NCBI RefSeq assembly: GCF_003634935.1 | Contig: NZ_RBXO01000001.1 | Span: 4,985,501 to 5,049,500, forward strand | Source of the DNA: Saccharothrix australiensis | GTDB lineage: Bacteria; Actinomycetota; Actinomycetes; Mycobacteriales; Pseudonocardiaceae | Length of the DNA: 64,000 bases | Direction: 5' to 3' | Part shown: positions 42,786 through 51,243 of the stretch, in pieces | Layout of the letters: the number at the start of each line of letters is the position of its first letter | Numbering within the stretch: the first letter of the stretch is position 1 | Notes under the pieces: generated by a model | Databases searched by the model: none | The model's input: only the letters and a program-made list of their open reading frames with translations | What the model was told of the DNA's origin: nothing | Translations under genes and position numbers: made by a program

Positions 42786-44426
42786 ATGACGGAAGAACAC
42801 GTACCGGTCCTCGTCGTCGGCGCGGGCACCGTCGGACTGTCCACGGCGGTCGCGCTGACCAGGCACGGGGTGCGCCCGCTCGTCGTCGAGCGGCGGGACG
42901 GCACGCTCATCCACCCGCGGGCGACCGGTCTGCACCCGCCGGCCAGGGAGTTCTTCCGGGCGGTCGGGGTGGCGGACCGGATCGCGCAGGTCTGCGCCGA
43001 CCTCGCACCGAGCATGACGAAGATCAGCGTGTCGCCGAGCCTCGCCGCGGCCGATCTGTCCACTGTGGACCGCGTGCCGACGCCGCCGCTCGACGTCGTC
43101 GCCGACACCCTGCGGCTCAGCCCGACGACGGTCGGGCCGTGCGCGCAGGACCAGATCGACATCGTGCTGGCCGAGGCCGCGGTCGCCGCGGGTGCCCGGA
43201 TCCGCTTCGCCGCCAAGGTGTGCGGGCTCCACCAGGACGACGACGGCGTCACCGTCCGGCTCGTCGACCCGACGACCGGGCGCGGCGACACCGTGCGCGC
43301 GCGGTACGTCGTGGGCGCCGACGGCGCGTCCAGCCGGGTGCGCCGCGAGCTGGGCGTCCGGATGCCCCTTGAGGACGACCTGGCCAACCCGATGATCCAC
43401 ATCCTGTTCCGCGCGGACCTGGCGGACCTGGTGCGCGGCCACGAGTTCAACTTCTGCGAGGTGTGGCACCCCGACCACGAAGGGCTGCTGCTGTCCATCG
43501 ACAACAAGACCCGCTGGGTGTTCCACCGCAGCTACGACGCCGCGCGGGAATCGCCGGAGGACTACCCCGAGCAGCGGTGCGCCGAGTTGGTGCGCGGCGC
43601 GGTGGGCATCCCGGACCTGGACGTGACCATCGAGGCGATCATGCCGTGGCGGATCTCCGGCGGCTGCGCGGAGCGCATGCGCCGGGGCCGGGTCTTCCTC
43701 GCCGGCGACTCCGCGCACGTCGTGCCGCCGGTCGGCGGGTTCGGGATGACCACGGGCATCTCGGACGCCTACAACCTCGCCTGGAAGCTCGGCATGGTGC
43801 TCGACGGGCACGCCGGTCCCGGCCTGCTCGACACCTACGAGGAGGAGCGGCTGCCGGTCGCCCGGTTCGCGTGCGAGCAGGGGCTCAACCGGCTGCGCGC
43901 GATGATGCTCACCTGGGACCCGCGCCCCGAGGAGGAGAAGGAGCGCGAACGGGCCGGGCTGCGCATCGCCGCGCCCCTGGTGACCAGCATGGGCTACGAC
44001 TACCGATCCGCGGCGGTGGTCGGCGCGCGGACCGGGTCGCCGTCGATCGAGGACGTCGAGGCCAACCTGGACGGCTCACCCGGCAGCCGGGTACCGCACG
44101 CCTGGGTCGAGCGCGCCGGCGAGCGCGTGTCCACCCTGGACTTCGCGGGCACGGGGTTCGCCCTGATCGCCGGGCAGGCGGCCGGGGACTGGGCGGCGGC
44201 CTCCGAGAAGGCCGCCGCGGCCACCGGCATCCCGCTCACCGCGCACCGGGCGGGCGTCGACTTCACCGACCCCGGCGGCGCGTTCGCGACCGCCGCGGGC
44301 ATCGGCCCCGCCGGCGCGCTGCTCGTGCGCCCGGACAACTTCGTCGCCTGGCGCAGCACCGGGCCGCACCCGGAACCCGACGCGCACCTGCACGACGTGC
44401 TCCACACCCTCATGCAACGCGGCTGA
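42786..44426 (+). CDS. FAD-dependent aromatic hydroxylase (PHBH type, long form)
   Basis: A 546-residue hydroxylase with the same layout as the minus-strand one at 39811: GAGTVGLSTAVALTRHG, ATGLHPPAREFFRAVGV, GADGASSRVRRELG, GDSAHVVPPVGGFGMTTGISDAYNLAWKL and the thioredoxin-like C-terminus. The ATG at 42786 is the first in-frame start that opens the Rossmann fold. It starts a plus-strand operon with the radical SAM gene. A TCGAGCC heptamer at 42669-42675 precedes it, but the second SARP repeat is poor. Confidence 0.88.
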   Translation: MTEEHVPVLVVGAGTVGLSTAVALTRHGVRPLVVERRDGTLIHPRATGLHPPAREFFRAVGVADRIAQVCADLAPSMTKISVSPSLAAADLSTVDRVPTPPLDVVADTLRLSPTTVGPCAQDQIDIVLAEAAVAAGARIRFAAKVCGLHQDDDGVTVRLVDPTTGRGDTVRARYVVGADGASSRVRRELGVRMPLEDDLANPMIHILFRADLADLVRGHEFNFCEVWHPDHEGLLLSIDNKTRWVFHRSYDAARESPEDYPEQRCAELVRGAVGIPDLDVTIEAIMPWRISGGCAERMRRGRVFLAGDSAHVVPPVGGFGMTTGISDAYNLAWKLGMVLDGHAGPGLLDTYEEERLPVARFACEQGLNRLRAMMLTWDPRPEEEKERERAGLRIAAPLVTSMGYDYRSAAVVGARTGSPSIEDVEANLDGSPGSRVPHAWVERAGERVSTLDFAGTGFALIAGQAAGDWAAASEKAAAATGIPLTAHRAGVDFTDPGGAFATAAGIGPAGALLVRPDNFVAWRSTGPHPEPDAHLHDVLHTLMQRG

Positions 44427-44455
44427 CCCCAGCCCGGAGAGAAGGAAGCCCGCCC

Positions 44456-46354
44456 ATGTTGCACATCCGCCTCGTCCAGCAGGGCGCCTGGGACATGCCG
44501 GTCGACTCGATGCCGCTGGCGGTCGGCTACTTGAAGGCGACCCTCGACGCGGACGACGCGCTCACCGACGAGGTGTCCACCGAGATCCGCAACTTCCGCG
44601 GCGGCCGGACGCTCCAGGAGATGGCCAAGGAGCTGTTCGGTGACCGCGTGCCCGACGTCCTGGCGTTCTCGGTGCTCGGTTGGAACTACCGCAGCTTCGG
44701 CGTGCTCGCCGAGACGTTCAAGCAGCTCAACCCCGGCGGGCTGGTGGTGTTCGGCGGCAACCACGTCGCCTACCAGTCCGAGCGGGTGTTCCGCGAGTTG
44801 CCGTGGGTGGACGTCGTCGTCAACGGCGAGGGCGAGCACACCTTCCACGAGTTGGTGCGCTACCTGCTCCTGCACCCTGGCGAGCGCGACCCGGCCGACG
44901 TCGAGGGGCTGTCCTACCGCCGTCCCGACGGCGAGCACGTCACCACGAAGGACCGCGACCGCATCAACGACCTCGACGTCATACCCTCGCCGTTCCTCAC
45001 CGGCGCCATCCCGATGGCCGACGCCGCCGGCGGCTTCCGCTACGACGTCGCGCTCATGGAGACCAACCGCGGGTGCCCGTACAAGTGCTCGTTCTGCTAC
45101 TGGGGCGGCGCGGTGGGGCAGAAGATGCGCTCGTTCTCCATCGGGCGCCTCGCCGAGGAGCTCGACCTGTTCGCCTTCCACCGGGCGCCGTCGCTGGTGC
45201 TGTGCGACTCGAACTTCGGGCTGCTGGAAGCCGACCAGGAGTTCGTCGAGCTGGTGATCAAGGCCAAGGAGAAGTACGGCTACCCGCAGGCGCTGATCAC
45301 GAGCTGGGCGAAGAACAAGTCGCAGCGGTTCTACCACATCGTGCGCAGGCTCAAGCAGCACGGCTTGCAGAGCCTGTTCACCCTCGCCCTACAGACCCTC
45401 GACGACACCGCGCTCACCGACATGCTGCGCAAGAACATGAAGGTGAACCAGTGGGAGAGCCTGGTCGACTGGCTCACCGAGGAAGGGCTGGAGTGCTACG
45501 GCGAGCTGATCTGGGGCGCGCCGGGCGAGACGCCGGAGTCGTTCCTGCGCGGCTACGACCGGCTCGCCAAGAAGGTCTCGCGCATCGCGGTGTACCCGAT
45601 GCTGCTGCTGCCCAACACCTCCTACGTGGAGAACCGCGAGGTGCACGGGTTCGTGACCGTGCGCGGCGAGGACGACGACTTCGAGTACGTGCTCGCCAAC
45701 CGCACCGCCACGCTGGCGGAGAACCTGGAGATGCAGCGGTTCGTGTTCTGGGCGCGCGTGCTCGGCGAGCAGCAGTACCTGCGCCACGCCTGGAAACCGT
45801 TGTTGGACGTCGCCGGCATCACGCAGTCCCAGGCCATACTCGGGGTGAAGGAGTACTTCGAGGACCACCGCGACGACGACCCGGCCGCGGCCGCGTTCCT
45901 GGCCCGTATCCCGATGCTGGCGGAGTCGCCCGCCATCGCCGACGCGCTGCGGTCGCTGCACAGCCGGCCCGAGCTGCGCGAGTTGATCCGACGCTGGTGG
46001 CACGAGCGCGTGGTGCCCGCGTTCCCGGAGGAGTGGCGGGAGTTCGCCGAGGCGCTCTACGACTTCGAGCAGTGGTCGCGCCAGGTGTACGTCGAGCCGG
46101 GCGGCGTGCTGCCACCGGCCTGGCACGAGACCGGGGACGGCGAGTGGTACGAGAGCGAGCCGGTGACGTTCGCCTTCGACCTGCCCGCCGCGCTGGAGAA
46201 CTGGTCCGACACCGTGCAGACCGGTCCCAAGCGGGAGGACACCACGTTGGTCTTCGTCGCGCGGGCGGGTTACTACGAGAACCTGGACAACTACGAGATC
46301 GCCGCGCAGCACCTGGCCACGCCGAAGCGCGCGACGTCATCGCTGGAGCGGTGA
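44456..46354 (+). CDS. Cobalamin-binding radical SAM enzyme, likely C-methyltransferase
   Basis: The 632-residue protein has an N-terminal B12-binding-like domain (about 1 to 170, with FSVLGWNYRSFG and VFGGNHVAYQSE) and a radical SAM domain with the [4Fe-4S] motif Cys-x3-Cys-x2-Cys in CPYKCSFCYW (about residue 208). The C-terminal part is long and helical. Such enzymes methylate unactivated carbons with methylcobalamin and SAM (KedN5 and similar). In this cluster it would add a C-methyl, or less likely catalyse another radical step. It follows the hydroxylase gene by 29 bp. Confidence 0.82.
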   Translation: MLHIRLVQQGAWDMPVDSMPLAVGYLKATLDADDALTDEVSTEIRNFRGGRTLQEMAKELFGDRVPDVLAFSVLGWNYRSFGVLAETFKQLNPGGLVVFGGNHVAYQSERVFRELPWVDVVVNGEGEHTFHELVRYLLLHPGERDPADVEGLSYRRPDGEHVTTKDRDRINDLDVIPSPFLTGAIPMADAAGGFRYDVALMETNRGCPYKCSFCYWGGAVGQKMRSFSIGRLAEELDLFAFHRAPSLVLCDSNFGLLEADQEFVELVIKAKEKYGYPQALITSWAKNKSQRFYHIVRRLKQHGLQSLFTLALQTLDDTALTDMLRKNMKVNQWESLVDWLTEEGLECYGELIWGAPGETPESFLRGYDRLAKKVSRIAVYPMLLLPNTSYVENREVHGFVTVRGEDDDFEYVLANRTATLAENLEMQRFVFWARVLGEQQYLRHAWKPLLDVAGITQSQAILGVKEYFEDHRDDDPAAAAFLARIPMLAESPAIADALRSLHSRPELRELIRRWWHERVVPAFPEEWREFAEALYDFEQWSRQVYVEPGGVLPPAWHETGDGEWYESEPVTFAFDLPAALENWSDTVQTGPKREDTTLVFVARAGYYENLDNYEIAAQHLATPKRATSSLER

Positions 46355-46369
46355 TCCGCCGGGCGCGGG

Positions 46370-46891
46370 TCAGGCGTCGCGCCGCTCGATGCGGCGCACC
46401 GCCTCCCGCGCCCAGGCCAGCCGCGCCTCGGCGAGCAGGCGGCGGCGTTCGGTGGACAGCGCGCGGATGTCGTGGTCCGGCACCAACCCGGCCATCCGCT
46501 GGAGCAGGTGCCCGATCTGCTCCAGCTTCGAGGTGAGGAAGTCGATTTCGCGGTGGAGGACCTTCAACGCCTGGTCGCGGGGCAGCTCCAGGGTCAGGAA
46601 GTCGCGCAGCGCCGTCTCGCTGCGCAGGTTGCGGTCGGGCTCCTCGTCGACCAGCCACCGGGACAGCTCGACGCGGCCGGCCCCGGTGGCGGCGTACACC
46701 CGCCGCCCGCGCGGACCCTCCTCCACCACCTCGGCGTAGCCGTCGGCGGTGAGCTTGGCCAGCTCGGCGTAGAGCTGGTTGTTCCGGGCGAACCAGACCT
46801 CGGGCAGGGTGGTCTCGAAGTGCTTGGCCAGCTCGTAGCCGCTCGCTTCGTGGATGGCGAGCAGCCCGAGCACGGCGAACCTCAGGGACAT
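46370..46891 (-). CDS. PadR-family transcriptional regulator
   Basis: A 173-residue PadR/Vir-type protein: N-terminal winged helix with LRFAVLGLLAIHEASGYELAKHF and the wing GPRGRRVYAATGAGR, and a C-terminal helical dimerisation domain (DALKVLHREIDFLTSK region). These respond to small molecules and often control efflux or resistance genes. It is convergent with the radical SAM gene and adjacent to the SARP gene. Its targets are unknown. Confidence 0.85.
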   Translation of the reverse strand: MSLRFAVLGLLAIHEASGYELAKHFETTLPEVWFARNNQLYAELAKLTADGYAEVVEEGPRGRRVYAATGAGRVELSRWLVDEEPDRNLRSETALRDFLTLELPRDQALKVLHREIDFLTSKLEQIGHLLQRMAGLVPDHDIRALSTERRRLLAEARLAWAREAVRRIERRDA

Positions 46892-47014
46892 CCACGCTCC
46901 TCGTGCCGGGCACTCGGCACCACCTCGGTCCGACCTGTCCGATGCTACCGGTCCGGTCCGTCTTGGACTCGTCGCCGCGGGCGTCGCGCCCCGTCCGCGG
47001 CGTGCGCGGGCGCG

Positions 47015-48904
47015 TCAGTCCGCGGCGTGCGCGAGGGCGCGCACCGGGAGCGCCGCACGCGGTCCCGCGGCCCCGCGGTGGTCGGCGGCGAGCTGGGCGG
47101 CGGCCAGCGACACCAGCGTGGGCACGCGGTAGCGGAATTCGCCGCCGTGGACCTGTTCCCGGACCAGCCGGGCGTCGACGAGCTGGTCCAGCACGGCTTC
47201 CGCGGCGGCAGGCGTGCCGCCGAGCTGGGCGGCCAGCCCGTCGGCGGTGACCGTCCGCAGTCCGCGGCTCCCGAGCAGCCGGACCGCCGTCGCGGCCGGG
47301 GCGGACAGCCGCTCGCAGGTGTGGCGCAGGCTGGTCAGCAACCGGTCGCCGCCCCAGCCGAGGGCGGCCAACCGCGCCGACGGGTCGCGCAGCCGGTCGA
47401 CGAACCGGCTCAGCGGCCACTGCGGCCGCCCGGCGAGCTTGCGGGCCGCCGCGCGGATGGCCAGCGGCAGGTGGTCGCACAGCTCGACGAGGCGTTCGGC
47501 GTCCGCGCGTTCGGTGTCGACCCGGTGCCGCCCGATCTCGTCGCCCAGCAGCCGCAGTCCCTCGGCGGTGCTCAGCGGGGGCAGCTCGACCATCCCGGCC
47601 GCGGGCAGGCCGGGCAGCCGGCTGCGGCTCGTCCACACCATCGCGCAGGCCGATCCGCTCGGCTGGAGCACGCGCACCAGGGACGCGGACGGGATGTCGT
47701 CGAGCACCACGAGCACCCGGCGGTCGGCGGTCCAGGTGCGGAACATGCTGCCCAGCTCCAACTCGCGGGTGGGCAGCCGCTCCGGCGGCACGCCGCAGCC
47801 GCGCAGGAACCGCCCCAGGATCTCGGTCGTGCTCTCGCCCCCGGACTCCGTGTCACCGACCTGGGCGTAGAACTGCCCGTCCGGGTAGGAGCCCCGCAAC
47901 TGGTGCGCCAGGTGCAGCGCGAAGGCCGAGTTGCCGATCCCCGGCGCGCCGCAGACCTCCACCATGCGCAGCCCGTCGCCGCCGTCCGGCCCGGCGAGCA
48001 TGGCCCGCACCCGCGCCAGCTCGGCCTCCCGGCCGACGAAGTCGCGCACGTCCGGTGGGAGTTGGGCGGGCACGGCGAGCACGGTGGCCGGCGCCGGCGC
48101 CCCGACCCGGCTCAACTGCCCGGAGAGGTCGCCGTCGTCGCTGAGGATCAACTGGTGCAGCCTGCGCATGTCACCCGAGGGCTCCAGGCCCAGTTCGGCG
48201 ACGAGCGCCGCGCGCGAGCGCTGGTAGACCTCCAGCGCGTCGGTGCGCCGCCCGGCCCGCACGAGCGCGAGCATCAGCTTCGCCGCGAACCCCTCGTGCG
48301 TCGGCTCACCGCCGACCAGCGAGGTGAGCTCGCTGATCACCTCCAGGTGGTGGCCGGTCTGGAGGTCGATCTCCAGGCGCAGCTCCAGCGCGGCCTTGCG
48401 GCTCTCCTCCAGGCGGGTCGCCTCCGCGTCGAGCAGCGGCCCGCGGTCGATGTCGGCCAGCGGCGGGCCGGACCACAGGTCGAGCGCGGAGCGCAGCACC
48501 GCGGCGGCGTCCTCGAGCAGCCCCTCGCCGTGCAACGTGCGGGCCTTGGCGAGCAGTCGCTCGAAGTCGTGGACGTCCAGCTCGTCACCCTCGCCCAGGC
48601 GGAACTGGTAGCCGCCGAGCCTCGTGAGCAGCGCGCCGCCCCGTTCGGCCCCTCTCGGGCAGGGGATCGGCTCACGGGCGCCGAGGAGCTTGCGCAGCTG
48701 GTAGACGTAGGTCTGCAGGGTGGTACGCGCGCTCAGCGGCGGGCGGTCGCCCCACAACTCCTCCACCAGCCGGCCGACCAGGACGACGCTGTCGCTCTGG
48801 AGCAGCAGCAGCGCGAGCACCCGTCGCTGCATGGGCGCCGTGAGCGTGACGACCTCGCCATCGGCCTCGACGGTGAGCGGACCGAGCAGCCGGAAACGGA
48901 TCAC
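47015..48904 (-). CDS. SARP/AfsR-family transcriptional activator
   Basis: The 629-residue protein has an N-terminal OmpR-like winged-helix domain (LRFRLLGPL-type start, about 1 to 95), a bacterial transcriptional activation domain (about 98 to 245, with LDVHDFERLLAKAR) and an NB-ARC NTPase (about 265 to 580) with a GAPGIGNSAFAL P-loop. The P-loop has Asn-Ser where Lys-Thr/Ser is usual, which may weaken nucleotide binding. The GTG start is at 48904. It is the probable activator of the SARP boxes at 30.3 and 42.6 kb. Confidence 0.88.
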   Translation of the reverse strand: MIRFRLLGPLTVEADGEVVTLTAPMQRRVLALLLLQSDSVVLVGRLVEELWGDRPPLSARTTLQTYVYQLRKLLGAREPIPCPRGAERGGALLTRLGGYQFRLGEGDELDVHDFERLLAKARTLHGEGLLEDAAAVLRSALDLWSGPPLADIDRGPLLDAEATRLEESRKAALELRLEIDLQTGHHLEVISELTSLVGGEPTHEGFAAKLMLALVRAGRRTDALEVYQRSRAALVAELGLEPSGDMRRLHQLILSDDGDLSGQLSRVGAPAPATVLAVPAQLPPDVRDFVGREAELARVRAMLAGPDGGDGLRMVEVCGAPGIGNSAFALHLAHQLRGSYPDGQFYAQVGDTESGGESTTEILGRFLRGCGVPPERLPTRELELGSMFRTWTADRRVLVVLDDIPSASLVRVLQPSGSACAMVWTSRSRLPGLPAAGMVELPPLSTAEGLRLLGDEIGRHRVDTERADAERLVELCDHLPLAIRAAARKLAGRPQWPLSRFVDRLRDPSARLAALGWGGDRLLTSLRHTCERLSAPAATAVRLLGSRGLRTVTADGLAAQLGGTPAAAEAVLDQLVDARLVREQVHGGEFRYRVPTLVSLAAAQLAADHRGAAGPRAALPVRALAHAAD

Positions 48905-48919
48905 TTCTCTCAACCCCCC

Positions 48920-48998
48920 ACGTTTGGTTCGATGGAGCCCGGCGTTTTCCTGCACACCCTTCCCGAGACCCCCAAACGTTCGTACCGTAAGATCGAAC
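48920..48998. promoter_or_regulatory. Nested inverted repeats between the SARP and free ACP genes
   Basis: In the 260-bp divergent region ACGTTTGG (48920-48927) matches CCAAACGT (48972-48979) in inverse, and the overlapping GTTCGAT (48927-48933) matches ATCGAAC (48992-48998) in inverse. They lie just upstream of the SARP start and could bind a regulator of the SARP gene. No sequence consensus is recognised. Confidence 0.35.
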
Positions 48999-49164
48999 AC
49001 CCCCTGCGGCCAACCCCTACCCGCCCCAGTCGGCATTGTGCGTCGACTTGCGGAGAGCCGGCGGGAACGCTTTCCAGCGCGTTGTGCCGTCGCTACCATC
49101 GACAGCGAAAACTCGCCTAGCAGGTGCCACTAGCTGCGGCGATACCAGGTCAAGCGGAGGAAAG

Positions 49165-49440
49165 ATGGCTGACGAAGACACCCGGACCGACCTCGTGGAG
49201 CGATTGTTGAATTTCACGAGGAACGACCTCCTCGGCGATCGCGAAATCGAAGACCTCACCGCGCGGACACCCCTGCTCGAATGGGGTGTGCTCAATTCGA
49301 TGCAGACCGCCAGGCTGGTCGCCTGGATTCGCGAGGAACTGGGCGTGCGCATTCCGCCCGCGCGGATCGTGAGCCGCAACTTCCGCACCCTGGAGACCGT
49401 GGCCGACCTCGTGCTGTCCCTGCGGGAGGGGGCGGCCTGA
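49165..49440 (+). CDS. Free-standing acyl carrier protein
   Basis: A 91-residue carrier protein with a phosphopantetheine site in LEWGVLNSMQTARLV: the Ser is kept, but the usual Asp-Ser-Leu is Asn-Ser-Met. A helix-rich layout with EELGVRIPPARIVSRNFRTLETV follows. GCGGAGGAAAG precedes the ATG. It is distinct from the minimal-PKS ACP and from the type I ACPs, so it probably carries a special acyl group, perhaps from the ANL ligase, into the pathway. It stands alone, divergent from the SARP gene. Confidence 0.78.
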   Translation: MADEDTRTDLVERLLNFTRNDLLGDREIEDLTARTPLLEWGVLNSMQTARLVAWIREELGVRIPPARIVSRNFRTLETVADLVLSLREGAA

Positions 49441-49488
49441 CCGCCGGGGGCGCCGCGATCCCGAGCGGGGCCGCGGCGCCCGGCCGGA

Positions 49489-50721
49489 TCAGGACGTGCC
49501 CGGCGGGACCAGCGCGTCGATCGAGCGCGGCACCCACGCCGGCACGCCGCCCTCGTCGTTGCGCCCCTTCTCCAGGAACGCGATGTTGTGGTAGACGTGC
49601 AGCCCGGTCAGCGCCCCCCGGATCGCGGGGGCGACATCGGGCTCGCCCGAGGCCGGTGGCCGCTCCTCGTCCTGCAACGCGTCCACGAGCGACTTGAGCA
49701 GCCCGAGGCTCGTCCCCTGGTGGCGGGCCGGGTCCTCGGCGCCGCCGAAACCGGGGCAGAACGCCGTCCACAGGTCCTCGATGACGTAGCGCCCGCCGGG
49801 GCGCACGAACGGGAACAGCGTGCGGAACGAGGTGCGGATGTGCTCGTTGACGTGGCTGCCGTCGTCGATGACGACGTCGAACGGCCCGTGCCGCCGCGCG
49901 ATCCCGACCAGCTGCTCCGGGTCGCTCTGGTCACCGCGCAGCGTGGTGATCCGCTGCTCGTCCAGGTGGGACTTGTCGAAGATGTCCAAACCGAACACGT
50001 GCCCGCGCGGGAAGTAGTGCTTCCACATCTTCAACGAGCCGCCGCCCGCCTCGGGGTGGCCGTAACCGCCGATGCCGATCTCCAGCACGCGCACCTCGGC
50101 ACCGCGCAGCGCGCGGAAGTGCCGGTCGTAGTGCGGGGTGAACCAGTGCAGCCCGCCCCACTTGTCGGAGAAGTGCTTGACGGCCAGCCGCTCCAGGTCC
50201 GGAGGCCGGGACGCGCAGCCGGACAGCACGACCTCGGTCGCCTGGAACACCGAGTGCAGGAACACCGGGTACGGCACCTCGGCGGCGAAGAACTCCAGCA
50301 ACGCGGGCACCCCGCCGTCCTGGGGCGCGTAGGGGAACATCCGGGTGCCGCGCACCCCCGACTGCCTGTCCCGCGGTGGGCCGAACAGCTCGCGCGCCAG
50401 ATCGGTGAGCCGGTACTCCACGCGCATCACGGCCTGGTCCGGCGGCTCGTCCGACGGGGTGGGCGGCTGGTCCGCGGCCACCCTCAGCACGTGGCTCGAC
50501 CGCTGCCCGTCGTGCTCGACGACCAGCTCCACCAGTGACGGCACCCGCACCGGCGCCGGGTCGGCGCGGAACAGCACCTCCGACAGCAGGACCGGCACCA
50601 GCCCGCCGAGACCCAGTTCGCCGGCCAGCGCGGTCAGCTCGGCCTCGTGACCGCCCGCCGCGCGGATGACCCGGCTGGTCACGGCGTCGGTGTTCGCGGG
50701 CTTCCGCGTCGTCTCTCCCAC
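49489..50721 (-). CDS. MycE-like SAM-dependent sugar-type O-methyltransferase
   Basis: The 410-residue protein has the MycE layout: an N-terminal domain of about 190 residues and a Rossmann domain starting VRVLEIGIGGYGHP. The Mg2+ and catalytic residues of MycE are recognisable in FDVVIDDGSHVNEH (Asp and His) and YVIEDLWTAF (Glu-Asp). Family members methylate sugar hydroxyls on glycosylated macrolides or aromatic polyketides (MycE, ElmMI). The GTG start at 50721 follows GAAGGGAG. It is the last gene of an operon with LAL and the cupin. Confidence 0.82.
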   Translation of the reverse strand: MGETTRKPANTDAVTSRVIRAAGGHEAELTALAGELGLGGLVPVLLSEVLFRADPAPVRVPSLVELVVEHDGQRSSHVLRVAADQPPTPSDEPPDQAVMRVEYRLTDLARELFGPPRDRQSGVRGTRMFPYAPQDGGVPALLEFFAAEVPYPVFLHSVFQATEVVLSGCASRPPDLERLAVKHFSDKWGGLHWFTPHYDRHFRALRGAEVRVLEIGIGGYGHPEAGGGSLKMWKHYFPRGHVFGLDIFDKSHLDEQRITTLRGDQSDPEQLVGIARRHGPFDVVIDDGSHVNEHIRTSFRTLFPFVRPGGRYVIEDLWTAFCPGFGGAEDPARHQGTSLGLLKSLVDALQDEERPPASGEPDVAPAIRGALTGLHVYHNIAFLEKGRNDEGGVPAWVPRSIDALVPPGTS

Positions 50722-50731
50722 GGTGCTCCCT

Positions 50732-51223
50732 TCAGGCGAGGTTCTGCATGAACTGCAGGAGGGTCGGTTCCGAGTCACCGGTGCGCCACGCGTGCCGCAG
50801 GCCGGGGATGACCACCGAGTCACCCGCCTCCAGCGCCACCGAGCGGTCGTCGAGCAGCAGCTCGATCCGGCCGGAGAGCACGTGGATCAGGTCGAGGGTC
50901 TCGGTGGTGTGGAAGCCCGACTCGACGTCGCGCCCCCAGCGGGTGAACCGCCAGGTGAACCCGGTGCCGGGTAGGACGCTGCGGAACGTCTCCAGCCCGG
51001 CGGTCAGGTCGGGCGCGGTCCGCTCGGCGGGCGCGTGCGCGGTCGCCCACAGCTCGGCGACGGCGGTCTGCCGCGGGGGCAGCCGGTCCGGCACGTCCGG
51101 CAGCGCTTCGATGACGAGGTGGTCGGCGTCCTCGCCGGAGATGTGGAACACCGCCCGCGGCGGCCCGTCCTCCACCACCGTGGAGCGGCCGTTCTCGTCG
51201 AGCCCGGTCACGACCCTGCGCAT
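50732..51223 (-). CDS. Cupin-domain protein
   Basis: A 163-residue protein with an N-terminal strand-rich half and a C-terminal cupin (about 100 to 160, with LDLIHVLSGRIELLLDDRSVALEAGDSVVIPGLRHAWR as two shorter cupin motifs). Only part of the metal ligand set (His, Glu) is evident. It lies 20 bp after the LAL gene and 10 bp before the MycE-like gene, so it belongs to that unit. It could be an isomerase, oxygenase or sensor. Confidence 0.72.
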   Translation of the reverse strand: MRRVVTGLDENGRSTVVEDGPPRAVFHISGEDADHLVIEALPDVPDRLPPRQTAVAELWATAHAPAERTAPDLTAGLETFRSVLPGTGFTWRFTRWGRDVESGFHTTETLDLIHVLSGRIELLLDDRSVALEAGDSVVIPGLRHAWRTGDSEPTLLQFMQNLA

Positions 51224-51243
51224 GGTCCACCCGCTTTCCTCGA

